Source of the DNA: Microthrixaceae bacterium
GTDB taxonomy: Bacteria > Actinomycetota > Acidimicrobiia > Acidimicrobiales > Microtrichaceae
Length of the DNA stretch: 64,000 nt
Direction: 5' to 3'
Assembly (NCBI GenBank): GCA_020637215.1
Contig: JACJWI010000004.1
Coordinates: forward strand, 124,001 to 188,000
Numbering within the stretch: the first letter of the stretch is position 1; every line of letters begins with the position of its first letter. A program made the translations under genes and the position numbers. Below, in pieces: positions 25,155-32,171 of the stretch. Under the pieces are notes generated by a model. That model did not search any database. It had not been told where the DNA came from and saw nothing but the letters and a program-made list of their open reading frames with translations.

Positions 25155-26216
25155 TCAGAAGCCGTAGCGCTCGGCCAGGGACGGGTCCCGCTCGGCGAGC
25201 TGGCGGGCCAGGTTGACCACGACGTGGCACTGCTTGACCGACGCGTCGTCCTCCATCTTGCCGTCGAGCATGATCGCCCCGGTTCCGTCGCCCATCGCCT
25301 CGATCACCCGCTGGGCGTGAGCGACGTCGGCCGGATCGGGCGAGAAGACCTTCTTGGCGATGTCGATCTGCACCGGGTGCAACGACCAGGCGCCCACGCA
25401 GCCGAGCAGATAGGCGTTGCGGAACTGGTCCTCGCAGGCGACGGTGTCCTTGATGTCGCCGAACGGACCGTAGAACGGCAGGATTCCGGCCGCCGCGCAG
25501 GCGTCGACCATGCGGGCGATCGTGTAGTGCCACAGGTCCTGCTGGTAGCTGGTGCGCTCGGCTCCGTAGGCCGGGCCGTCGTCACCCTGCGGCGGGTCCT
25601 GGCGGACCAGGTAGCCGGGGTGGCCGCCGCCGACGCGGGTGGTCTTCATCCGACGGCTCGCGGCCAGGTCGGCCGGACCGAGCGACAGGCCCTGCATGCG
25701 CGGCGAGGCGTTGCAGATCTCCTCGATGTTGTTCATGCCCCGCGCCGTTTCGAGGATGGCGTGCACCATCAGCGGCTCGGTCAGCCCTGCCTTCGCCTCG
25801 AGCTGGGCGAGGAGCCGGTCGACGTAGTGGATGTCCTCAGGACCCTCCACCTTGGGGATCATGATGACGTCCAGCTTGTCGCCGACCTCGCCGACGAGGG
25901 TGACGAGGTCGTCGAGCACCCACGGCGAGTCCAGGCTGTTGACCCGGGTCCACAGCTGGGTCGAACCGAAGTCCATCTCCTTGGCGACCTTGACCAGACC
26001 GGCCCGTGCCGCCTCCTTGGCGTCCATCGGGATGGCGTCCTCGAGGTTGCCGAGCAGGATGTCGGTCGTCGGGGCGATCTCGGGGAGCTTGGCGGTCAGC
26101 TTCTCGAGGTGCGGCGGGAAGAAGTGGATCATCCGCGACGGCGGGAACGGGATCTCCCGACGGGGTTCGGGAGCGCCGACGGCGAGCGGCGCGAAGAAGT
26201 CCTTGGGGCTGCGCAT
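25155..26216 (-). CDS. CitE-family CoA ester lyase (malyl-CoA/beta-methylmalyl-CoA lyase-like), longer paralogue
   Basis: The protein has 353 aa. [46 protein letters not shown] and [14 protein letters not shown] follow the L-malyl-CoA/beta-methylmalyl-CoA lyase type, and its length matches the ~350-aa Chloroflexus-like enzymes. The acidic metal ligand (LEDAI), arginine (TRVNS) and glutamate (ILETA) are present. The predicted reaction is reversible splitting of malyl-CoA to glyoxylate and acetyl-CoA, or methylmalyl-CoA to glyoxylate and propionyl-CoA. It is first in the two-gene operon; TAGCGT 7 nt before the ATG suggests a leaderless mRNA. Confidence 0.85.
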   Translation of the reverse strand: MRSPKDFFAPLAVGAPEPRREIPFPPSRMIHFFPPHLEKLTAKLPEIAPTTDILLGNLEDAIPMDAKEAARAGLVKVAKEMDFGSTQLWTRVNSLDSPWVLDDLVTLVGEVGDKLDVIMIPKVEGPEDIHYVDRLLAQLEAKAGLTEPLMVHAILETARGMNNIEEICNASPRMQGLSLGPADLAASRRMKTTRVGGGHPGYLVRQDPPQGDDGPAYGAERTSYQQDLWHYTIARMVDACAAAGILPFYGPFGDIKDTVACEDQFRNAYLLGCVGAWSLHPVQIDIAKKVFSPDPADVAHAQRVIEAMGDGTGAIMLDGKMEDDASVKQCHVVVNLARQLAERDPSLAERYGF

Positions 26217-26223
26217 GACGCCG

Positions 26224-26229
26224 ACGCTA
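26224..26229 (-). promoter_or_regulatory. -10 box of the CoA lyase operon
   Basis: Minus-strand TAGCGT ends 7 nt before the ATG at 26216, the leaderless spacing seen elsewhere in the window. Confidence 0.45.
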
Positions 26230-26288
26230 GGACGACGGCCCGGACGTGTCGAAGTCGCGACCCCTCCACCGACCCGCCCTCCCCCCCT

Positions 26289-26340
26289 GTTCCGTTCGTT
26301 GGTTCACAACGCAGGCGTTGTGAACCAACGAACAGAACGG
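26289..26340. terminator. Long palindrome between the flavoprotein and CoA lyase genes
   Basis: The 19-bp arms (26294-26312, 26315-26333) are perfectly complementary around the 2-nt centre AG; the right flank reads AGAACGG, while the left flank has a rearranged TGTTCCGTTC. It lies downstream of the flavoprotein gene on the minus strand and before the lyase operon promoter. It is closely related to the element at 28883-28938. Confidence 0.65.
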
Positions 26341-26347
26341 GCAGCGG

Positions 26348-27799
26348 TCAGGAGTCGAAGCCGAGGCCGAGTCGATCGAGCAGCCGCAACCACGGCCCGC
26401 GTCGACCGCCGTCGGCATCGGCGCGAGCGATCGCCCGCCTGGTGAGCTGGATGCCCGCGGTCCGGATCGGCTCCGGAGGGAACGGGATCGGCGCTCGACG
26501 AACCAGATCGAGGTCGAGGTCCGGCGCCTCCGGAGCGAACAGCATCTCCACGCACACCCGACCACCGAAGCGTGAGGCGGCCACCCCCAGACCGGTGTAG
26601 CCGACGGCGTAGGCGACTCGACCGTCGAGCGCGGTTCCGAACCCGACCGAGAAGCGCGTCGACGTGTCGATCACGCCGGCCCAACGGTGACTGAAGCGGA
26701 TCCCCTCGAGTTGGGGGAAGGTCCGCAGGAAGTTGCCGGCCAGCGTGCGGAAGGTCTCGGGACGGTCCTCGAAGCGCTCGTCGGTGCGGCCCCAGTTGTG
26801 GAACACCGCGTCGTAGCCGCCCCAGAGGATCCGGCCGTCGTCGGTGAGCCGGTAGTAGTGGAACTGGTTGGTGGTGTCGGAGATCCCCTGGCGGCCGCGC
26901 CATCCGATCGAGGCGCGCTGCTGCTCGGTCAGGGGTTCGGTGGCCAGCACGTGGTCGTACACCGGCACGATCCGACGGTTGATGGCCCGTACCGGCGACC
27001 GCTCCGCGTTGGTGCCCAGCACGACGGCCTGGGCCCGGATCCGCCCCCGATCGGTGCGCACCTCGACGCCGGCGCCATGGCGGACGAGCCCGGTCATGGT
27101 CGTACCCTCGGCGATGCGCCCGCCGGCCCGTCGCACCGCGTCGGCCAGACCCCATCCGAGCCGTGCCGGGTCGACCAGCGCCTCACCGGACCGGGTCCAG
27201 GACCCGGAGAGGTAGGTCGGCGAGTCGACCAGGGCCCGGATCCCGTCCGCGTCGAACAGCTCGACGTCCTCGCCGTGCATCACCGCCTGGTCGGCGTCGC
27301 GGCGCACGACCGGCACGCACCACGGTTCGGTTGCCACCGCCAGCGCTCCGACCAACTCCAGTCGGGCATCGATCTCATGGCGTCGCACGTCGGCGACCAG
27401 GCCGTCGAAGTTGGTCCGTCCGGCCGCCAGGATGCGGTCGATGTCGGAGCCGAATCGGTCGAGGCCGTTGGCCAGCCCGTGGGTGAGCGAAGCCGAGACG
27501 AATCCGCCGTTGCGACCGGACGCCCGAGCCGCCACCGGACCGGAGTCGATGACCAGCACCGACCGCGAAGGCTCGGACTCCAGCGAGTGCAGAGCGGCCC
27601 ACAGGCCGGTGTAGCCGGCGCCGACCACGACCAGATCGGCTCGCTCGTCGCCGTCGAGCGGAGCCCCGACCGCGGGACGGTCGTCGGTGTCGGTCCACAA
27701 CACCGACAGCTGCGAGTCGGCGAGCGCAGCGTCGACCAGCGAGGCGTCGATCACCGCCGCAGTGGCGGTAGTCGAGCGGAGCGGTCGAACCGGCGACAT
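26348..27799 (-). CDS. FAD-dependent oxidoreductase (DAO family, amine oxidase-like)
   Basis: This 483-aa protein has the FAD-binding motif LVVVGAGYTGLWAALH (~residues 55-70) and RNGGFVSAS, the GRNGG signature of the D-amino acid oxidase/gamma-glutamylputrescine oxidase (PuuB) group. The substrate domain follows, with SDTTNQFHYYRLTDDGRILWGGYDA, and the second FAD contact is at AVGYTGLGVAAS. Members oxidise amines or amino acids with release of H2O2 or an imine. It may supply an aldehyde to the ALDH at 21324-22745, but the two genes are not adjacent. The start ATG is 6 nt after its -10 box. Confidence 0.85.
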   Translation of the reverse strand: MSPVRPLRSTTATAAVIDASLVDAALADSQLSVLWTDTDDRPAVGAPLDGDERADLVVVGAGYTGLWAALHSLESEPSRSVLVIDSGPVAARASGRNGGFVSASLTHGLANGLDRFGSDIDRILAAGRTNFDGLVADVRRHEIDARLELVGALAVATEPWCVPVVRRDADQAVMHGEDVELFDADGIRALVDSPTYLSGSWTRSGEALVDPARLGWGLADAVRRAGGRIAEGTTMTGLVRHGAGVEVRTDRGRIRAQAVVLGTNAERSPVRAINRRIVPVYDHVLATEPLTEQQRASIGWRGRQGISDTTNQFHYYRLTDDGRILWGGYDAVFHNWGRTDERFEDRPETFRTLAGNFLRTFPQLEGIRFSHRWAGVIDTSTRFSVGFGTALDGRVAYAVGYTGLGVAASRFGGRVCVEMLFAPEAPDLDLDLVRRAPIPFPPEPIRTAGIQLTRRAIARADADGGRRGPWLRLLDRLGLGFDS

Positions 27800-27805
27800 C
27801 GACCG

Positions 27806-27834
27806 ATCCTGTCCGGCCCGGTCGGAGCGGTCAA
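27806..27834 (-). promoter_or_regulatory. Promoter of the flavoprotein gene
   Basis: On the minus strand -35 TTGACC (27834-27829), a 17-bp spacer and -10 CAGGAT (27811-27806) end 6 nt before the ATG. This is one of the best sigma-70-like promoters in the window and again leaderless. Confidence 0.5.
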
Positions 27835-27840
27835 CGCCAC

Positions 27841-27846
27841 TACCGT
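27841..27846 (+). promoter_or_regulatory. -10 box of the quinone oxidoreductase gene
   Basis: TACCGT ends 7 nt before the ATG at 27854 (leaderless spacing). Confidence 0.4.
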
Positions 27847-27853
27847 TCCGAGC

Positions 27854-28849
27854 ATGCGTGCCGTGATGTGCCGGGAGCTGGTCGACCCCGAGGAGCTGAG
27901 GGTCGAGGAGCTCGACAACGTCCCCTGCGGACCGGACCGGGTGAGGGTCCGCATCTGGGCATCGGGGGTCAACTACGTCGACGCCCTCTTCGTCCAGGGG
28001 CAGTACCAGATCAAGCCACCGTTGCCGTTCATCCCGGGCTCCGAGATCGCGGGTGAGCTCACCGAGGTCGGACCGGAGGTCGAGCGGTGGGAGGTCGGCG
28101 ACCGGGTCATGGCATCGGTCGGACTGGGTGGGTTCGCGGACGAGATCGTGCTTCGGGCCGACCAGCTCACGCGGATCCCCGACCGTCTGAGCTTCGGTCA
28201 GGCCGCGACCATGGGTCAGTCGTACTGCACGGCCTGGTTCACCCTCACACGCCGGACCGTGCTCCGCCCCGAGGACTGGGTGGTGATCTTCGGCGCGGCC
28301 GGCGGCGTCGGGCTGGCGATGCTCGACGTCGCACGGAGCTTCGGCGCCCACACCGTCGCGGTCGCGTCGAGCCCCGAGAAGCTGCAGTTGGCGATCGAGC
28401 GCAACGCGAACGCCGTCATCGACTCCTCGGACGCCGGATCCGATGGTGCCACGATGCGCGCCCGGATCCGTGAGGTGACCGACGGCGGGGCCGACATCGT
28501 GATCGACCCGGTCGGCGGCACCCTGACCGAGGAGGGCCTCCGCGGCCTGCGCGAGGGAGGCCGGCTGATGGTCATCGGCTTCGCGTCCGGATCAATCCCC
28601 ACCCTGCCGGCCAACCAGGTGCTCCTGCGCAACCGGTCGGTGCTCGGCGTCGACTGGGGCGCGTGGGCCTTGGGTCACCCCGCGGAGAACGCCGCGCTCC
28701 TGGGCGAGGTCCTCGCCCAGGTCGACGCCGGCGCCCTCGAGCCGGTCGAACCGACGATGGTCCCCCTGGAAGACGCGGGTACCGCCTTGCGGGACCTGAT
28801 CGAGCGACGGGTCGTCGGCAAGGTCGCGCTGGAGTCACGCGCCCGCTGA
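27854..28849 (+). CDS. Zinc-free MDR oxidoreductase (NADPH:quinone oxidoreductase-like)
   Basis: This 331-aa medium-chain dehydrogenase/reductase has the GroES-like entry VRIWASGVNYVDALFVQGQY, the family's PFIPGSEIAGEL, and the Rossmann motif FGAAGGVGLAML for NADPH. The zinc ligands of alcohol dehydrogenases are absent: the position of catalytic Cys is Asn-Tyr (GVNYVD). Such enzymes reduce quinones, enones or acyl groups. It is divergent from the flavoprotein gene by 54 bp. The exact substrate is unknown. Confidence 0.85.
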   Translation: MRAVMCRELVDPEELRVEELDNVPCGPDRVRVRIWASGVNYVDALFVQGQYQIKPPLPFIPGSEIAGELTEVGPEVERWEVGDRVMASVGLGGFADEIVLRADQLTRIPDRLSFGQAATMGQSYCTAWFTLTRRTVLRPEDWVVIFGAAGGVGLAMLDVARSFGAHTVAVASSPEKLQLAIERNANAVIDSSDAGSDGATMRARIREVTDGGADIVIDPVGGTLTEEGLRGLREGGRLMVIGFASGSIPTLPANQVLLRNRSVLGVDWGAWALGHPAENAALLGEVLAQVDAGALEPVEPTMVPLEDAGTALRDLIERRVVGKVALESRAR

Positions 28850-28882
28850 GCGCTCCCACACCCTCCCCCACGCCACCCCAAG

Positions 28883-28938
28883 CCCGTTCTGTTCGTTGGA
28901 TCACAACACTCGTGTTGTGATCCAACGAACAGAACGGG
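28883..28938. terminator. 56-bp perfect palindrome between convergent genes
   Basis: Two 27-bp arms (28883-28909 and 28912-28938) are perfectly complementary with a 2-nt centre (TC). The outer part reads CCCGTTCTGTTCG. It separates the convergent quinone reductase and TlpA-like genes and probably terminates both. Confidence 0.7.
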
Positions 28939-28972
28939 TGGGAGGAGGGGCGGGAGGGGCGGTCGTCTGCGG

Positions 28973-29752
28973 TCAGGACGCGGCCGTGGGGTCCTGCCCT
29001 GCGGCGAGAGCGTCGACGGCCGGGCCGAACACGTCCATCGGGATCTCGCCCGATCCGCGGGCGACGACCTTGCCCTGGCCGTCGACCATCACGAAGTAGG
29101 GGAAGCCGCTGAGGCCGTAGTCCGACGCGGCCGCCGACTGGTCGTCGTCGAGGACGACCTTGGGCGTCACCCCCTCCTTCTCGATCCAGTCCGACACCGG
29201 GTAGTTGCCCCGCTCGGGGGCCACCCCGGTGCTGACGTAGACGATCTCGACGCCCTTCGGCAGGTTCCCGTCGTCGATCCACTGCTGGATCTCGGGTACC
29301 TCCTTCTGGCAGTGGGGGCACCAGTGGGCCACGAAGACGATGACCCTGGGGGTGCCGTCACCGGTGTCGACCTTGACCGGGCTTCCGTCGAAGGACGAGC
29401 CGTCGATGCTCGGGGCGGGCATTCCGATCGCCTTGTCGGTCGAAGTGTCGGTGAAGTAGCTGCCGGGCGCCATCTCCGGCATGGACGGCAGCGGCTCCCC
29501 GGTGACGGTGATGTCAGCCGTCTCCTGCTCGGCGTTCGCGGCGGCCGCGGCGCCGGTTCCCGCCGCGGCACCCGAGTCGGTGTCATCGGAACGGGTGGCG
29601 AGGATGGCGACGATGGCGCAGATCGCCACCACGACCACCGTGCCGCCGATGACCATCGGGATGGTCCGGCGGCGACGGTCCTGCGCGTGGCTGAGCTTGG
29701 AGTACGGATCCGCGCCCCCGTGGGGGTCGCGCTTGTGGCTGGAGCCGGTCAT
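28973..29752 (-). CDS. Membrane-anchored thioredoxin-fold protein (TlpA/DsbA-like)
   Basis: This 259-aa protein has one N-terminal membrane helix (MVIGGTVVVVAICAIVAILA, residues ~33-52), an Ala-rich linker, then a thioredoxin domain with the redox motif WCPHC (Cys145, Cys148) and the cis-Pro in GFPYFVMVD. The Pro-His dipeptide between the cysteines favours an oxidising DsbA-like role. The gene overlaps dsbB by 4 bp (ATGA), so the pair probably forms disulfides outside the membrane: DsbB reoxidises this protein with quinone. Confidence 0.88.
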   Translation of the reverse strand: MTGSSHKRDPHGGADPYSKLSHAQDRRRRTIPMVIGGTVVVVAICAIVAILATRSDDTDSGAAAGTGAAAAANAEQETADITVTGEPLPSMPEMAPGSYFTDTSTDKAIGMPAPSIDGSSFDGSPVKVDTGDGTPRVIVFVAHWCPHCQKEVPEIQQWIDDGNLPKGVEIVYVSTGVAPERGNYPVSDWIEKEGVTPKVVLDDDQSAAASDYGLSGFPYFVMVDGQGKVVARGSGEIPMDVFGPAVDALAAGQDPTAAS

Positions 29753-30327
29753 GCCGGCACCTCCTGGGGGTCGGGCCCGGCCTCGCGTCGCAGCGCGGAT
29801 CGGGCGATGAGCATGAGGGTGCAGATCGTGACGAAGCCGACCCAGGCCATGCCGGGCAGCGACAGGAAATGGAACTCCCAGATCCACAGCGTGGAGCAGG
29901 ACGCCTCGAGGCTGCACGCGGTGGACACAGACTCCGGGAACCGCTCGTGCAGGTAGTGGTAGGTGCTGACCGCGGCTCCGATGAGGGCGATCGGCAGGAC
30001 GTAGCGCCAGACGGCCTTGTCGCGGGCGACCACGGCGACGGCCAGCACGACCACGAGCGGGTACATGGCGATGCGCTGGTACCAGCACAGGTCGCACGGC
30101 ACGAAGTGGCGCACCTCGGACATGTAGAGGCTGCCGAGCATGCAGGTCGCAGCGACTCCGAGTGCCAGCAGCAGCGAGGCGTCCGAGACGGCGTCGCGCC
30201 ACGAGGCCAGACCGGGGCCGAGTCCCCGCGTGCGGGCGATGAGCGCGACCCCGGCGGACGCGACGACGAAGGCCAGGGCCAGCACGGCGAGCATCGCCAG
30301 GAACAGGCTGACCGTGTCGTTCGACAT
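29749..30327 (-). CDS. dsbB: Disulfide bond formation protein DsbB
   Basis: This 192-aa polytopic membrane protein has the first DsbB cysteine pair Cys78-x2-Cys81 in [10 protein letters not shown] and the second, Cys138 and Cys144 ([12 protein letters not shown]), in the next extracytoplasmic loop. Helices surround each pair. DsbB passes electrons from the DsbA-like partner to quinones. It is co-translated with the TlpA/DsbA-like gene. Many Actinobacteria use VKOR instead of DsbB, so a true DsbB is notable. Confidence 0.88.
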   Translation of the reverse strand: MSNDTVSLFLAMLAVLALAFVVASAGVALIARTRGLGPGLASWRDAVSDASLLLALGVAATCMLGSLYMSEVRHFVPCDLCWYQRIAMYPLVVVLAVAVVARDKAVWRYVLPIALIGAAVSTYHYLHERFPESVSTACSLEASCSTLWIWEFHFLSLPGMAWVGFVTICTLMLIARSALRREAGPDPQEVPA

Positions 30328-30476
30328 GTCCGGTAGAGGGTAACGGCTGCGGCATTCCTCACCGGCCTACCGGCGACCGGTGTGACCCATGGCTGAGCGG
30401 ATGTCCAGGATCGACGGTGCGAACGCGCCGGCCTCGACGGCGACGTGGTGACCTCGGGGCCCGTCGGTGCGACCTG

Positions 30477-30482
30477 TAGGGT
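30477..30482 (+). promoter_or_regulatory. -10 box of the glutathione peroxidase gene
   Basis: TAGGGT ends 7 nt before the ATG at 30490; the same hexamer and spacing serve the DUF2752 gene (10792-10797). Confidence 0.45.
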
Positions 30483-30489
30483 GCCCGCC

Positions 30490-30975
30490 ATGTCCGTCTA
30501 CGACACCGAGTTGACCGCCCTCGACGGCACCCCGGGGGTGCTGAACGACCAGGACGGAAAGGTGACCCTCCTGGTCAACGTCGCCTCCAAGTGCGGCCTC
30601 ACCCCTCAGTACACCCAGTTGGAGGAGCTCCAGGAGCGCTACTCCGACCGCGGGTTCACCGTCGTCGGGGTGCCGTGCAACCAGTTCATGGAGCAGGAGC
30701 CGGGCTCACCGGAGGAGATCGCCACGTTCTGCTCCGCCACCTACGGCGTGACGTTCCCCCTGACCGAGAAGGTCGAGGTCAACGGCGACGGACGCCACCC
30801 GCTGTACGTCGAGCTGACCGCGGTGGCCGACGAGGACGACGGCTCGGTGGGCGACATCCGTTGGAACTTCGAGAAGTTCCTGATCGGGCGCGACGGGAAG
30901 GTGCTCGCGCGCTTCAACCCGACGGTCGTACCCGACGACCCGAAGGTGACCGGCGCCATCGAGGCCGCTCTCTGA
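30490..30975 (+). CDS. Glutathione peroxidase-family thiol peroxidase
   Basis: This 161-aa protein has the peroxidatic Cys35 (NVASKCGLTPQY), the Gln/Asn/Trp partners in GVPCNQFMEQEPG and RWNFEKFLIG, and no selenocysteine. Bacterial cysteine GPx proteins usually draw electrons from thioredoxin rather than glutathione, with a resolving Cys in the FCSATYGVTFPL region. It reduces H2O2 and organic peroxides. It converges on the alcohol dehydrogenase gene with an 18-bp gap. Confidence 0.92.
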   Translation: MSVYDTELTALDGTPGVLNDQDGKVTLLVNVASKCGLTPQYTQLEELQERYSDRGFTVVGVPCNQFMEQEPGSPEEIATFCSATYGVTFPLTEKVEVNGDGRHPLYVELTAVADEDDGSVGDIRWNFEKFLIGRDGKVLARFNPTVVPDDPKVTGAIEAAL

Positions 30976-30993
30976 TCGGAGCACACCCGGTGT

Positions 30994-32112
30994 TCAGGGA
31001 ACGAGCACCGTTCGAAGTCCACGCCCGGCGGCCAGGTCATCGAGCGCCTCGTTGACCTCGGTGAGCGGCCGACGAGCGGTGATCATGGCATCGAGGTCGA
31101 GTCGACCCGACTGCCACAGGTCGACCAGACGGGGGACGTCACGCGGAGCGTGACAGGATCCGAGCAAGGATCCCACGAGCCGCTTCTCGGTGAACATCGT
31201 CAGGGCGACGTTGACCGACGCGTCCTGCTCGGGCGGCGGGGCGCCGACCATGACGACGGTCCCGCGGCTGCGCACCGCCTGGAGTCCCGCCTCGACCAGC
31301 GTCGCCGAGCCGACGGCGTCGAACGCGACGTCGGCGCCGATCCCGGTGATCTCCATCGTCCGGCCGACCACGTCGGTCTCGTCGGGATCGATCACGTCGG
31401 TCGCACCGAAGCGCATGGCCAGCTCCCGACGTGACCCCGAGGGGTCCGACACGACGATGCGCGCGGCTCCGGCGATCGCCGCGCCCTGCACGATGGAGAT
31501 GCCGATCCCGCCCGCACCCATGACCAGGACGTGGTCACCGGGCTGCACCGCCGCGGTGTTGATCGCGGCTCCGACCCCGGTCTGCACGGCGCAGCCGATC
31601 ACGCAGGCGACGTCCAGCGGAACGTCGACCGGGATGGCGACGGCCCCCGAGGCGGCGATGATGACCTCCTCGGCCCAGGCGCCGAGGCCCAGACCGCGGT
31701 ACACCACATCGGATCGCCCCCCGGCACCGGAGCCGACCGGGCGTGAGAGGTGGGTGGTGCCGTCGGGGAACATCGGCATGGCGATGGAGATCGACCCGGT
31801 GCACACCGACGGCTCCCCCCGCCGGCAGTATTCGCATCGACCGCACGCCGGGTTCGGACTGAGCACCACGTGATCGCCCACCGCCAGGGAGTCGACCCCG
31901 GGCCCGAGCTCGACCACCTCGCCGGCGGCTTCGTGGCCGGGGATGGTCGGCCCGGGCAACGGGATGTGGCCCTGCACCAGCGACAGGTCCGAGTGGCACA
32001 CCCCGCAGGCGGCGATGCGCACCCGTACCTGACCGACCCCCGGACCCTGGATGTCGATGTCATCGACCACGTCGAGGGGGCGTCCGACCTCGGTGAACAG
32101 CGCTGCTCGCAT
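30994..32112 (-). CDS. Zinc-dependent alcohol dehydrogenase (class III-like MDR)
   Basis: This 372-aa protein has catalytic zinc ligands Cys39 (GVCHSD) and His60-Glu61 (PGHEAAG). The structural zinc loop CGRCEYCRRGEPSVC (Cys90, 93, 96, 104) is complete. The Rossmann motif is VMGAGGIGISIVQGA. It resembles NDMA/mycothiol- or formaldehyde-type dehydrogenases of Actinobacteria (HSDLSLVQG, IGCAVQTGVGAAIN), so an alcohol or S-hydroxymethyl thiol substrate is possible. It lies 59 bp downstream of the ATPase stop, on the same strand. Confidence 0.9.
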   Translation of the reverse strand: MRAALFTEVGRPLDVVDDIDIQGPGVGQVRVRIAACGVCHSDLSLVQGHIPLPGPTIPGHEAAGEVVELGPGVDSLAVGDHVVLSPNPACGRCEYCRRGEPSVCTGSISIAMPMFPDGTTHLSRPVGSGAGGRSDVVYRGLGLGAWAEEVIIAASGAVAIPVDVPLDVACVIGCAVQTGVGAAINTAAVQPGDHVLVMGAGGIGISIVQGAAIAGAARIVVSDPSGSRRELAMRFGATDVIDPDETDVVGRTMEITGIGADVAFDAVGSATLVEAGLQAVRSRGTVVMVGAPPPEQDASVNVALTMFTEKRLVGSLLGSCHAPRDVPRLVDLWQSGRLDLDAMITARRPLTEVNEALDDLAAGRGLRTVLVP

Positions 32113-32171
32113 CCCGGGACCCTACGGCGCCGACGAACAGCCGGCTGGCCCGACGAGGAACCGTCGGGTGA

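Noticed and set aside
30360..30470. CACCGG/CCGGTG inverted repeat between dsbB and the glutathione peroxidase gene
   Set aside because: Only 6-bp arms in GC-rich sequence, expected by chance; not reported as an operator.
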